From Myxococcota bacterium (GTDB lineage: Bacteria; Myxococcota_A; Polyangia; HGW-17), in NCBI GenBank assembly GCA_018821305.1, contig JAHJMN010000140.1, forward strand, positions 1-34,946: DNA of 34,946 nucleotides, written 5' to 3'. Position 1 is the stretch's first letter. Every line of letters starts with the position of its first letter. Position numbers and translations under genes: made by a program. Below the pieces are notes generated by a model. The model searched no databases. It was not told the origin of the DNA and worked only from the letters and a program-made list of their open reading frames with translations. Below are positions 27,544 to 34,946 of this stretch, one piece after another.

Positions 27544-28770
27544 TTATTGGAATTTTTCTTTTATTGCTATAATGACGTCAATTATTTCGAAAAAAGCATT
27601 AACCACTTCGGGATCAAAGTGCTTTCCGCTTTCTTCACGAATTAAATTGAAGATTTTTGAGTCCGGCCATTGATCTTTGTAACTTCTAACACTGCCAAGG
27701 GCATCAAAAACATCTGCCAATGCAGTAATTCTGGCAGTGATTGGGATTTCCTCACCTTTTTTGCCGGTACCAAGAGGAGGATCTTTCCCCGGGATATCAT
27801 TGAAATGACCGGGATATCCCGTCCCATCCCATTTTTCGTGGTGGTTAAGAGCTATTTCCCGGGAGAGACGATCCAGTTCATTGTTTGACGATATGAAAAG
27901 CCTTGCACCATAAATAGTGTGGTATTTCATTATGTTGTATTCTTCGTCATTCAATCGAGCAGGTTTCTTTAAAATAGCGTCACTGATTCCAATTTTGCCA
28001 ACGTCGTGAAGCATTGAAGCAAGGCGAATTATGTCTTTGTGTCGCTTTATTGTTTCAATGTCTATGCCGCGATTCAGAGCCCAGCGATGATAGATTTCTG
28101 CACTGTAGGCGCCAACTCTCTGAACATGTGCTCCCGTTTCTTTAGGATCCCGCAGCTCCGCCATCAACATCATTCGAAGTATCATTTCGCGGGTCATAAG
28201 ACCACGTTCAATTGCCATTGTTGCGTGTCTTCCAAAAAAGGAGATGTAAGGTTCCATTTCAGGCTGAAATGGACATACGTTGCCTTCTTCATCACGGCAA
28301 TTAATTATCTGGATAACGCCCACTACATTTCCTTGAAAGGTTTTGAGTGGTACCGTGAGCATACTTTGAGTATGGAAGCCTGTTTTTTCATCAAAACTGG
28401 AATTATGGTGAAACGGTAATTCTGGTGGAATATTATAAGCATCGTCGATAATAACCGGGTCGCCAGTATCTGCAACATAGCCTACAATACTATTCCGGTT
28501 TACGGGAATTTCGAGACTTGAATAAATATGTTTGTTGTTATGGCCCTGAGTATAGAGCTCATCATTGTGAACATAACTGAACTTCAGTTTGCTATTCTCC
28601 ACGAGAAAAATAGAACCAGCTACAGCTCTAGTTAACTTTCGTGATTCAAAAAGAATACGGTCTAAAATAGCGTCTATGTCTTTGAGAGCATTTAATTCTT
28701 CTGTTATTTCGAGAATATACCCAAGATTAAGGCCGCTATTTGGTCCCATCTGTTCAGGTGTCATCTTCAT
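27544..28770 (-). CDS. GAF/HD-GYP domain protein, probable cyclic-di-GMP phosphodiesterase
   Basis: The 408-aa cytoplasmic protein has a GAF sensor domain (about 20-185) and a C-terminal HD-GYP domain (about 215-400). The metal-binding and catalytic signatures are intact: ASMLHDVGKIGI, then HTIYGA, then LNHHEKWDGTGYP, and ITALADVFDALGS. HD-GYP proteins hydrolyse cyclic di-GMP to pGpG or GMP. There is no receiver domain, so control is probably through ligand binding to GAF. The gene follows the IHF/HU gene by 30 bp on the same strand and may be co-transcribed. ATG 28770 is used; another ATG at 28764 has an equally good ribosome-binding site (AGGGGA). Confidence 0.9.
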   Translation of the reverse strand: MKMTPEQMGPNSGLNLGYILEITEELNALKDIDAILDRILFESRKLTRAVAGSIFLVENSKLKFSYVHNDELYTQGHNNKHIYSSLEIPVNRNSIVGYVADTGDPVIIDDAYNIPPELPFHHNSSFDEKTGFHTQSMLTVPLKTFQGNVVGVIQIINCRDEEGNVCPFQPEMEPYISFFGRHATMAIERGLMTREMILRMMLMAELRDPKETGAHVQRVGAYSAEIYHRWALNRGIDIETIKRHKDIIRLASMLHDVGKIGISDAILKKPARLNDEEYNIMKYHTIYGARLFISSNNELDRLSREIALNHHEKWDGTGYPGHFNDIPGKDPPLGTGKKGEEIPITARITALADVFDALGSVRSYKDQWPDSKIFNLIREESGKHFDPEVVNAFFEIIDVIIAIKEKFQ

Positions 28771-28800
28771 CCCCTGAAACCTTGCCCTTGAAGCCCATGA

Positions 28801-29085
28801 TTATTTTTCATCGTTGAGGGTTTTTTTCAGAATCTGAGATGGTCTGAAAGTTAAAACCCTGCGGTCAACGATTTCAATGTTCTCACCGGTCTTGGGATTT
28901 CTTCCCGGTCTGGAACCTTTTGTACGGATTATGAAATTACCAAAACCACTGATTTTGATATTTTCTCCATTTTCAATTGTCTTTTTAAGAGTGTTGAAAA
29001 TGGCATCCACGAGTTCAGCCGCTTCTTTTTTTGCCAGTCCTGGTACACTTTCATAGACTTTATCGATGATGTCAGCCTTTGTCAT
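28801..29085 (-). CDS. IHF/HU-family DNA-binding protein
   Basis: The 94-aa DNA-bending protein starts MTKADIIDKVYE and has the family core ISGFGNFIIRTKGSRPGRNPKTGE followed by IVDRRVLTFRPSQILK. R-P-G-R-N-P-K-T-G-E with a following I resembles IHF alpha more than HU. A perfect GGAGG sits 6 nt before ATG 29085, so the longer frame from 29121 is not used. It has its own strong promoter with an overlapping inverted repeat and probably co-transcribes the HD-GYP gene. Confidence 0.92.
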   Translation of the reverse strand: MTKADIIDKVYESVPGLAKKEAAELVDAIFNTLKKTIENGENIKISGFGNFIIRTKGSRPGRNPKTGENIEIVDRRVLTFRPSQILKKTLNDEK

Positions 29086-29109
29086 TTTGACCTCCTGTCT
29101 TACGGCTAA

Positions 29110-29138
29110 ATAAAACAACACGTTGACACCGTTGTCAA
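29110..29138 (-). promoter_or_regulatory. promoter with inverted-repeat operator for the IHF/HU gene
   Basis: Read on the minus strand: TTGACA (29138-29133), a 17-bp spacer and TTTTAT (29115-29110). The -35 is one half of a perfect inverted repeat TTGACA-ACGG-TGTCAA (29123-29138), a possible operator. Autoregulation would fit the IHF family, but IHF sites are not palindromic, so another repressor is equally possible. Confidence 0.55.
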
Positions 29139-29364
29139 TTCCAAATTTCAGTAATTATTAATTTTTTTTTCCTTTTAAAAAAAAACCGGACTTTTAAAAA
29201 AAAAAATATGATAAAAAAGTTTAAAAAACCTTTTACTACCAAAAATTGGAAGGCAAAATCAATAATAAAATCAATAAACAGGTATTTGAAGTCTTGAAAA
29301 TAAGATAAAAAAATTACAAAAATTGCTTCATTATTAATACGCTTGTTAATTTTAAAAAATCTGA

Positions 29365-30366
29365 TCAAAAATCAATGAAAGGCATATCTGAGTACAGACA
29401 CCATGAAATAACGAGGTTTTCAAGTACAAGAAAATCATCAAATTGAGTGGATTTAAATAAAAGATCGCATTTATAAATTGTTCGGTGTCGCTGATAAAGC
29501 TCATCCATAGTGTATTTTTTTGTCATATAATTGAGTTTTGAACCCAGATAACCTGCTTGAGGATGAGGGGAGCCTGAGGCTTTCTGGTAAACCAGGAACC
29601 GAAGTTGTCTCGCAATCAGGGCAACAATATTAATTGGACTTTCATCCGCTTCCTTGAGTCGGGACAGGTGAATGAGTGAATTTTTGTAGTCTCTATCAAA
29701 TATGGAATCAATGAATTTAAAAACCGCAGCCTGAGCCGTTGTACCAATTGTTTCAAAAACATCGTCTGCAGTAACGTTTCTATCGTTATTTTTATAAAGG
29801 CTCAGTTTTTCGAGAGCAATCTGAATATCCTGATTTCCAATTACATCAATTACCAACTGAACAACGGACGGATCTGCCGAAAGCCCAAGATTTTTAAGTT
29901 CAGAGCGGATTACAGCACCCATGTGTTGTGCGTTTCCTGCTTCAAATTCGTGAAGATAGCCTTGCTTAATAAGTTCCTTAAAAAAGGATTTTTTCTTATC
30001 CACCGTATTGCCGATTAAAACGGCACAGGTGCTTTCCGATGGGTTTTTAATATATTCCGTATAGTGAACGAGCTCAGATACAGAAAGAAGATCAACATTT
30101 CGGACTTCCACAAGCCTGAGATCTCCAAGCATTGGGGCAGCATTGAAAGCGCTGATTATCTGAGATGCGGGAGTTTCTTTACCGTCATATTTTTCGTGAT
30201 TGAACTCGGCGGATATATCGTCTAAAAGATGTTTTCTCAGATTTTTTATAAATCTCTGTTTCAGGGTATGTTCATCGCCGAAAATTCCATAAACAGGAGA
30301 ATGATTTTCTTTTGAGACTGGTTGTTCTTTTGCAGGCTGTGATGATTTTTTTCTTTGAACTGCCAT
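29365..30366 (-). CDS. holA: DNA polymerase III subunit delta
   Basis: The 333-aa clamp-loader subunit opens the beta clamp. Family landmarks are PVYGIFGDEHTLKQRF near residue 25, DLRLVEVRNVD, NPSESTCAVLIG, the long helical middle IQIALEKLSLY, and the C-terminal collar domain IVALIARQLRFLVY. About 20 extra polar residues precede the usual start. No ribosome-binding site is visible before the ATG, and a predicted minus-strand promoter places the transcription start almost on the start codon, so the mRNA may be leaderless. Confidence 0.88.
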   Translation of the reverse strand: MAVQRKKSSQPAKEQPVSKENHSPVYGIFGDEHTLKQRFIKNLRKHLLDDISAEFNHEKYDGKETPASQIISAFNAAPMLGDLRLVEVRNVDLLSVSELVHYTEYIKNPSESTCAVLIGNTVDKKKSFFKELIKQGYLHEFEAGNAQHMGAVIRSELKNLGLSADPSVVQLVIDVIGNQDIQIALEKLSLYKNNDRNVTADDVFETIGTTAQAAVFKFIDSIFDRDYKNSLIHLSRLKEADESPINIVALIARQLRFLVYQKASGSPHPQAGYLGSKLNYMTKKYTMDELYQRHRTIYKCDLLFKSTQFDDFLVLENLVISWCLYSDMPFIDF

Positions 30367-30372
30367 GGCTAC

Positions 30373-30407
30373 AAGTTATTGACACCGGAGTTAATAATCA
30401 ATAATAA
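30373..30407. promoter_or_regulatory. overlapping divergent promoters of holA and the coiled-coil gene
   Basis: Plus strand: TTGACA (30379-30384), 17 bp, TAATAA (30402-30407). Minus strand: TTGATT (30401-30396), 17 bp, TAACTT (30378-30373). The two overlap face to face, so polymerase binding would be mutually exclusive. This is pattern-based only. Confidence 0.4.
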
Positions 30408-30441
30408 AAGTAACGGTGTCTTTTTCTCGGGAGTAGAAATA

Positions 30442-31008
30442 ATGAAATTAAAACTTATTTTCAAGTCATTTGGATGGATTCTGACGGGAATTCTGGCTGT
30501 AACTGCTCTTGTGGGTGGGGTATATATAGTAATGAATGCCTCTGAGCCGACTTTGCCACCAAGTGAAACGGAAATTGCCTCTCTCAAATCATCTTCAAAA
30601 ACAAAACCTCGAGGTACTGGAAAAACATATGGGGGTACAGGTCTGAAACTTGAATCTGAATCCGGTGGTAAGTTTATGAAGAATTCCCCGGGAAATAAAT
30701 CTAAAATTCCTATGATCTCGCCAATGATTCCAAATCGCACCGGTTCCTTTAACAAACTCCGGAGTGAGACCGAAGCGAAAAGCAAAGAAGAATATGATAA
30801 AATTCAGCAAGATCGTCGCGTTGATCGTGAGAAAAAGCGCTACGAACGGATGGACGAGAGAATTGAACGTCTTGAAAAAAGGCTTGAATCATTAAAAAAT
30901 AATAATGGAACTGAAGCCCAGATAAAAAGACTTGAAGGAAGCATAGACCGGCTGAAAAAACGTAAAAAAGAACTTCAAGAGAAACTTCAAAAGGATGGCG
31001 CCCTTTAG
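30442..31008 (+). CDS. membrane-anchored coiled-coil protein
   Basis: The 188-aa protein has one N-terminal transmembrane helix (about 10-31). A Ser/Lys/Gly-rich, probably disordered segment follows to about 110. The rest is a strongly charged coiled coil (about 115-185; heptads in IERLEKRLESLKN and IKRLEGSIDRLKKRKKEL). With Lys before the helix, the long part should lie outside the cytoplasm. No enzyme motif is visible. ATG 30442 follows GGGAG by 8 nt. The stop codon TAG is the first three bases of a family A repeat, so the original C-terminus may have been the same or slightly longer. Confidence 0.72.
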   Translation: MKLKLIFKSFGWILTGILAVTALVGGVYIVMNASEPTLPPSETEIASLKSSSKTKPRGTGKTYGGTGLKLESESGGKFMKNSPGNKSKIPMISPMIPNRTGSFNKLRSETEAKSKEEYDKIQQDRRVDREKKRYERMDERIERLEKRLESLKNNNGTEAQIKRLEGSIDRLKKRKKELQEKLQKDGAL

Positions 31009-31257
31009 ACCGCTTCTTTTGCAATATGATGGTGACTCATTTTAAAGTACTGCTTCAGGAATGAGCCCCCTGTTTTCCTGTTCCTGTTCCTGCTACTGAT
31101 TTCCTGTTTCCCTGAAATTTTTAAACAGGGACCCGGGTAGTCAGGCAAACAGGATCAGGATCAGGGCGTAAACATTCAATATCAATGAAAATTTACAAAG
31201 ACTGGAAGCAAATATTCACTTTTTAGATATCGATCCTTTTATTCCGCAAGCCCTTTA
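31006..31257 (+). repeat. family A element overlapping a stop codon
   Basis: The left end TAGACCGCTTCTTTTGC provides the stop of the upstream gene, and the right end is CCTTTTATTCCGCAAGC...TTTA. The interior landmarks are all present (AATGAGCCCCCTG, CAGGCAAACAGGATCAGG, ACATTCAATATCAATG). Confidence 0.8.
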
Positions 31258-31320
31258 AACCGCTTCTTTTGCAATACGATGGTGACTCGTTTTAAAGAAA
31301 TGCTTCAGGATCAGGGCGTA
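31256..31320 (+). repeat. internally deleted family A copy in tandem
   Basis: A second left end (TAAACCGCTTCTTTTGC...GACTCGTTTTAAAG) shares the TA with the copy before it. It then jumps from GCTTCAGGA directly to the internal segment CAGGATCAGGGCGTAACATT. The deletion lies between short CAGGA repeats. The 331-bp gap 31009-31339 holds nothing else. Confidence 0.7.
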
Positions 31321-31339
31321 ACATTAACATAACTTGAGC

Positions 31340-32875
31340 TTACAGTTCATAAATGCGGCAATCGGGCAGGGCTTTTTTTATTTTATCAACAGTACTTTTA
31401 TCAATACTTCCTTTAGTAATAAAGACCGTTCCAAGTTTTTTAAATTCCAGAAGTAGAGACAAGTCTTTGATTTTTGTGTTAGAAATTCTGAGAGTATTCA
31501 ATTCGCTGGAGTTTTTTAACGGTTTAAGGTCCATTACTTCCGTATCAGTTATTTCAAGCCACCAAATCTTTTTGTTACCTGTTAGAGGTTTGATATCTTT
31601 TATTAATGTTTTATTAAGATTAATGATACTCAGACTTGAGAATTTTCCAAGAACATCAATATTTCGTATCTTTGTATTGTCAGCATGGAGAATGCTGATA
31701 TTGTTAAGTTTTTCAAGAGGATAAAGAGATGTTACTAAAGTATATGATATTTCAAGGCGATTTAAATCCGAAAGTCCGGAAAGAGGTGTGAGATCCGATA
31801 CTTTTGTATGAGACAGTTCGAGGTTTTTAAGTTTTTTCATATGCCTCAGAGCAGAAATATCGGATATATTCGTTTTTGACAACCCGAGTCGCTCAACGTT
31901 TTTAAGCCCAGAAAGAGGATTTATATCAGTAAGATATGTGTTGCCGGTTAAAATCAGATATTTGATTTTCAGCAAGGCAGTTAAGGGTGTTAAGGATAGA
32001 ATTTTACTTTTCAGATTTTCAAGTTTTAGAGATTCCAGGTCCTTGAGTGGACTTAAAAAAGTCAGGTCTGAAGGAGCTGTCTCAGAAAGATCCAGAAACC
32101 TCAGGTCCTTCAGGGTAGATATAGATGAAAAATCCGTTAGTTGAGCATTACCTCGGAGAGAAAGTTGACTGACAGGCTTTCCTGCAATTTCCGGAATACT
32201 TTTCAAACCATTGTGAGTTAGATATAGAAATTGAATTTTATTGAGGTTTTTCAGCCAGGTTGTTGAAGGTATATCAACGGAGTCCATTGAAATTTCAATC
32301 AGGTTACTTAGATTACTCAAGGCTGATAAGTTACTTACTTTCACTGAATTAAAATGGATATGCTTTAATGAACTTAAGGAGGAAAGGGGCTCCAGATCAA
32401 TTACTTGAGGGCTTCCGGATTCTGAGTTTCTCACGAAAGAAATGTGTAAGTACTGTAAGTTATTAAGAACTTTAACTGGCGAAAGGTGAGTTATGTTTGG
32501 AGATAATAATTTCAGTTTTCGGACCCATGGGATATTCTGAACTGTGCTGAAATAGTCATCTGATATCAGAGGTCGGAAAACTATTGTGAGGTTTTTATAG
32601 TTTTTCTGCTTTTCGAGTTCTTTCTGAACCTTTTCAGTAACCAAACTGATGGTGCAAGAATTTTCATTGCAGACGATTTTGGTATCTTCGGGATTTGCTG
32701 CTTCGACGGAAATGAATTTCTTTTTCTCCGCAGGTTTTTCGGGTTTTTTTAGAACAGGTTTTGTTACAGGTACCGGTTCAGAAGTAAGTTCAGGGGATTT
32801 TTTTGAACTTTTCTTGCAGGAAGAAGCGATAAACGGGATAAGTATAAAAAAACTGATTATTATTTTATGGTTCAT
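31340..32875 (-). CDS. leucine-rich-repeat lipoprotein
   Basis: The 511-aa product has a lipobox (I-A-S-S-C, Cys20), a Lys/Pro-rich linker to about residue 60, and a small domain with two Cys. From about residue 115 to the end it has roughly sixteen leucine-rich repeats of 20-23 residues, for example LKNVERLGLSKTNISDISAL and LKNLELSHTKVSDLTPL. The repeat form L-x-x-L-x-L-x-x-T-x-I-x-D-I-x-x-L is the internalin type, used for protein binding. Cell-surface or periplasmic location is inferred from the anchor. AAGG lies 5 nt before the ATG. It may share a transcript with the DUF2279-like gene upstream, 74 bp away. Confidence 0.88.
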   Translation of the reverse strand: MNHKIIISFFILIPFIASSCKKSSKKSPELTSEPVPVTKPVLKKPEKPAEKKKFISVEAANPEDTKIVCNENSCTISLVTEKVQKELEKQKNYKNLTIVFRPLISDDYFSTVQNIPWVRKLKLLSPNITHLSPVKVLNNLQYLHISFVRNSESGSPQVIDLEPLSSLSSLKHIHFNSVKVSNLSALSNLSNLIEISMDSVDIPSTTWLKNLNKIQFLYLTHNGLKSIPEIAGKPVSQLSLRGNAQLTDFSSISTLKDLRFLDLSETAPSDLTFLSPLKDLESLKLENLKSKILSLTPLTALLKIKYLILTGNTYLTDINPLSGLKNVERLGLSKTNISDISALRHMKKLKNLELSHTKVSDLTPLSGLSDLNRLEISYTLVTSLYPLEKLNNISILHADNTKIRNIDVLGKFSSLSIINLNKTLIKDIKPLTGNKKIWWLEITDTEVMDLKPLKNSSELNTLRISNTKIKDLSLLLEFKKLGTVFITKGSIDKSTVDKIKKALPDCRIYEL

Positions 32876-32949
32876 TTTGCCTTACTTTCAAATACTGTGG
32901 AAAAAGCAATTTATGAATATCATAAATGGAAAGAAAATACAGAAAAAGT

Positions 32950-33948
32950 TCAGGGGTTTACGGGGTTTGCAGTTTGAGTTCCGAAACTTACTTTACCGTT
33001 TTTATTAAAATCCACATTGAAACCAACAGGGAAGGCCCCATTGAGATTTACAACTCTGAGAAAATTCACTGCGAATTTCTGACCCGTTGTCCGGTAGTAT
33101 TTTTCAGAGATCATTCGTGCAAAATCGAAGGAAAATCCGAAATATAGATTTCTGGATTCAAAATCCGAGACACCGCTTAATTCTTTGCTGCAGGCATCAT
33201 AGGGTTGGTAGCACCGGGTGAAGTAGCCAACATCAAGTCGGAAATATCGAAGAAAGGTATCTTTTACGAGGGGTATTCCACCTAGACGAATATTAATAGT
33301 TGCAAGTTGACCACTGTAATCGGTTGGAATATCGGTTTTATTTTTATTTTTATTGGAGGTAAATCCCGGTGAAGGGAATAAATATAATGAAAAATCAACG
33401 AGATTGTCAAACCAGGGGAATAACTCCTGACCTAATGCGATGAGAACACCCAGAGAATTAAAAACTATGTCCGTATAACTGAATCCGTAATCCGTTGCAA
33501 ATCCGTCTCCTATTTCTACTGCGATTCCTCCAAGCGTACTCAGGAGTGCACCTAAAAAGGCAGCTTTGGTGTGGTTCTCAGGAAAAACATGATCAAAATA
33601 ATATGTGAACATTTTTGTTCCAACGAAAAATGACCATGCATGACCGAGTTTGTCAGCGCCCCCATGGGTAGTTTTACTGGAAAACCACCCATCGGAGCTT
33701 GCTTTAAAGTGTGTTTGATCTCCCCATTCCCATAACTGCATTCCAACTAATGTAGCCAAAGTTGGGACGAAAAGAATTCCTCCCGTTACAGCCGCTGCGC
33801 GGTTTCGGGATAAGATGTTCGACTTTTTTTCCGCATGGTTTTTTGTATTCGTTTCGGCAGTAATTATAACGTGTTCTTTTTTCTCAGTTTCAGGCTTTTT
33901 TACAGGTGTTTGACTGAATAAAAAAGATAAAATAATAATAAAATTCAT
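32950..33948 (-). CDS. DUF2279-like membrane-associated protein
   Basis: The 332-aa protein has an N-terminal hydrophobic signal and a Lys/Glu-rich spacer, then a region resembling DUF2279 family proteins (about 95-190). This has D-K-L-G-H-A-W-S-F (about 99-107), then EIGDGFATDYGFSYTDIVFNSLGV. The C-terminal part (from about 215) looks beta-rich, ending NGKVSFGTQ. The family has no established function; members are exported. GGAG lies 7 nt before the ATG. The annotation is from remembered motif pattern, not a search. Confidence 0.7.
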   Translation of the reverse strand: MNFIIILSFLFSQTPVKKPETEKKEHVIITAETNTKNHAEKKSNILSRNRAAAVTGGILFVPTLATLVGMQLWEWGDQTHFKASSDGWFSSKTTHGGADKLGHAWSFFVGTKMFTYYFDHVFPENHTKAAFLGALLSTLGGIAVEIGDGFATDYGFSYTDIVFNSLGVLIALGQELFPWFDNLVDFSLYLFPSPGFTSNKNKNKTDIPTDYSGQLATINIRLGGIPLVKDTFLRYFRLDVGYFTRCYQPYDACSKELSGVSDFESRNLYFGFSFDFARMISEKYYRTTGQKFAVNFLRVVNLNGAFPVGFNVDFNKNGKVSFGTQTANPVNP

Positions 33949-34058
33949 AAAATATCTCCAGTCTCTGGAACATTAAACATTGCTACCAATGCATGACCCG
34001 GAAGATGTGGTTTATCAAATTGTGAACCTTTTTCAACTTACAATTGAAAATCAGGACG

Positions 34059-34080
34059 CGATCTGACTAATACCAGATCG
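34059..34080. promoter_or_regulatory. CGATCTG/CAGATCG inverted repeat
   Basis: A perfect 7-bp inverted repeat with an 8-nt centre (ACTAATAC). No T-run follows, so it is not a typical terminator. It could be an operator about 110 bp upstream of the minus-strand DUF2279-like gene. Confidence 0.35.
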
Positions 34081-34142
34081 TAATCGAGTAATACGGTTCT
34101 ATTGAACTCAATAAATAATACCCAGATTCACCTCCTGCGGTA

Positions 34143-34620
34143 TCAAAACCACCACGACGAAAACCAGGAGAACCGCGAGTAAAAACAGGAAAACCGCGAG
34201 GCAAAACAGAAGAACCGCGAGTGACGAAAAAGAACCGCGAGGAGAAAGCAAAGAGCCGCGAGGCAAGAGCAAATCACCGCGAGGAGAAAGCAAAAAGCCT
34301 CGAGGCAAGAGCAAATCACCGCGAGAAGCAAGCAAAGAACCGCGAGAAGCAAGCAAAGAACCGCGAGGAAAACTGAAGCGACCACTTTTAAAACTGAAAG
34401 AGCCGCGAGGCAAGAGCAAAGAACCGCGAGGAGCAAGCAAAGAACCGCGAGGAGCAAGCAAAGAACCGCGAGAAGCAAGCAAAGAACCGCGAGGAAAACT
34501 GAAACGACTACTTTCAAAACTGAAATAGCCGCGAGGAAAACAGAAACGACTACTTTCAAAACTGAAAGAGCCGTGACCAAAACAGAAAGAGCACGAGGAA
34601 AATTGAAATAGCCGTGACCA
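34143..34620. repeat. tandem array of 21-bp CCGCGAG units
   Basis: The best-preserved unit is CAAAGAACCGCGAGGAGCAA plus G, repeated around 34320-34370 and 34420-34495 with AGC/GAG variants. The flanking units are more diverged. A second motif, CTACTTTCAAAACTGAAA, occurs near 34515 and 34550, with a variant near 34380. CCGCGAG is the conserved core. The minus strand can be read as Leu-x-Pro-Arg-Gly-Ser-Leu heptads, but the start is TTG without a ribosome-binding site. Confidence 0.8.
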
Positions 34621-34639
34621 AAACTGAATAAATAACGAT

Positions 34640-34890
34640 TAGACCGCTTGCGGAGTAATACGATTGTGACTCGTTTTAAAGAAATGCTTCAGGAATGAGC
34701 CCCCTGTTTTCCCCTTGCATTTTTGCAAAGCAAAAATTGCCTCCCTGTTCCTGCTAGTGATTACCTGTTTGCCTGAAATTTTTTAACAGGGACTCAGGGT
34801 CTAACCATTCAATATCAATTAATAATTAAAAAGAACGTAATTTTTAATTCAATTTCCCAATTTCGACACTTTTATTTCGCAAGCGGTCTA
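34640..34890 (+). repeat. family A element with palindromic insert, complete copy
   Basis: The left end is TAGACCGCTTGCGGAGTAA and the right end TTATTTCGCAAGCGGTCTA, giving 13 perfectly inverted terminal bases. The palindrome at 34715-34740 is the same insert as in the copy at 25246. Confidence 0.82.
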
Positions 34891-34946
34891 TACCGTTTTC
34901 GGAGTAATAAGATTGTGAGTTATTCTAAAGAAAATCTTCAGGAGAA
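34889..34946 (+). repeat. family A element, left end only (window edge)
   Basis: TATACCGTTTTCGGAGTAAT and the following TTGTGAGTTATTCTAAAG match the family A left end. The copy shares its TA with the preceding element and runs off the window. Confidence 0.7.

Larger units (their letters stand above)
33949..34946. other. non-coding right edge: hairpin, tandem array and family A copies
   Basis: I see no gene in this kilobase. It contains a 7-bp hairpin at 34059-34080, the 21-bp tandem array at about 34143-34620, a full family A element (34640-34890), and the start of another cut by the window end. Several frames stay open through the array only because its period is a multiple of three. Confidence 0.7.

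Noticed and set aside
29135-29368. 77-aa Phe/Lys-rich minus-strand frame
   Set aside because: It arises from A/T runs in an AT-rich gap upstream of the IHF/HU gene. It has low complexity and overlaps the predicted promoter.
34108-34482. Minus-strand frame of Leu-x-Pro-Arg-Gly-Ser-Leu heptads across the tandem array
   Set aside because: It starts at TTG without a ribosome-binding site, and another minus-strand frame is equally open. The openness follows from the 21-bp period.
34143-34620. CRISPR array
   Set aside because: Units are contiguous 21-mers with no unique spacers of constant length, and no cas genes are present.

Overview
This 34.9 kb window comes from a low-GC (about 40%) Gram-negative chromosome. 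The set of genes suggests an uncultured deltaproteobacterial or Myxococcota-like organism: many lipoproteins with Asn/Ser/Thr linkers, thrombospondin type 3, MopE-like Cys-rich and FG-GAP repeat surface proteins, an IHF-type protein, HD-GYP signalling and a split cobalamin methionine synthase. This is a family-level inference, not a phylogenetic placement. I see no rRNA, tRNA, CRISPR array or transposase gene.

Layout. 1-1.3 kb: a small lipoprotein and a small unknown protein. 1.8-5.6 kb: one-carbon/methionine genes, with MetH split into a catalytic protein and a separate reactivation-domain protein, divergent from metF. 5.8-7.8 kb: an AraC-type regulator and an unknown membrane protein. 8-11 kb: two convergent repeat-rich surface lipoproteins. 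11-12.2 kb: an acetyl-CoA acetyltransferase. 12.4-19.2 kb: an apparent RiPP-type peptide-modification locus, described below. 19.3-25.2 kb: coaE, an unknown 522-aa protein, valS and a CDP-alcohol phosphatidyltransferase. 25.6-31 kb: a lipoprotein, a histidine kinase, a GAF/HD-GYP protein, an IHF/HU protein, holA and a membrane-anchored coiled-coil protein. 31.3-34 kb: a leucine-rich-repeat lipoprotein and a DUF2279-like protein. 34.1-34.6 kb: a 21-bp tandem array.

The most interesting system is at 12476-19177. A cyclophilin lipoprotein overlaps an HPr-kinase-like P-loop protein. That gene overlaps a PqqD-like recognition protein, which in turn overlaps a radical SAM/SPASM enzyme. A 1028-aa FG-GAP lipoprotein follows. 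Next comes an easily missed 49-codon gene (18536-18685) whose product has a Lys-rich, Tyr-x-x-Pro leader and a short two-Cys tail, as expected of a RiPP precursor. An S26-like Ser/Lys peptidase ends the locus. Together they supply a leader-binding protein, a modifying enzyme, a possible kinase, a substrate and a possible leader peptidase. No lasso cyclase, lanthionine synthetase or dedicated exporter is present in the window.

The second theme is dispersed miniature repeats in almost every intergenic gap. Family A is about 250 bp, with ends resembling TAGACCGCTTGCGGAGTAA. Family B is about 55-70 bp, with ends TAGTTNNTGTCCTG and CAGGACANNAACTA. Both begin and end in TA, like Tc1/mariner-IS630-type MITEs. 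Several abut or overlap gene 3' ends and supply the stop codon (metF, the coiled-coil gene at 30442, the histidine kinase, the S26 peptidase). Most functional calls rest on motifs read by eye. No database search was run.
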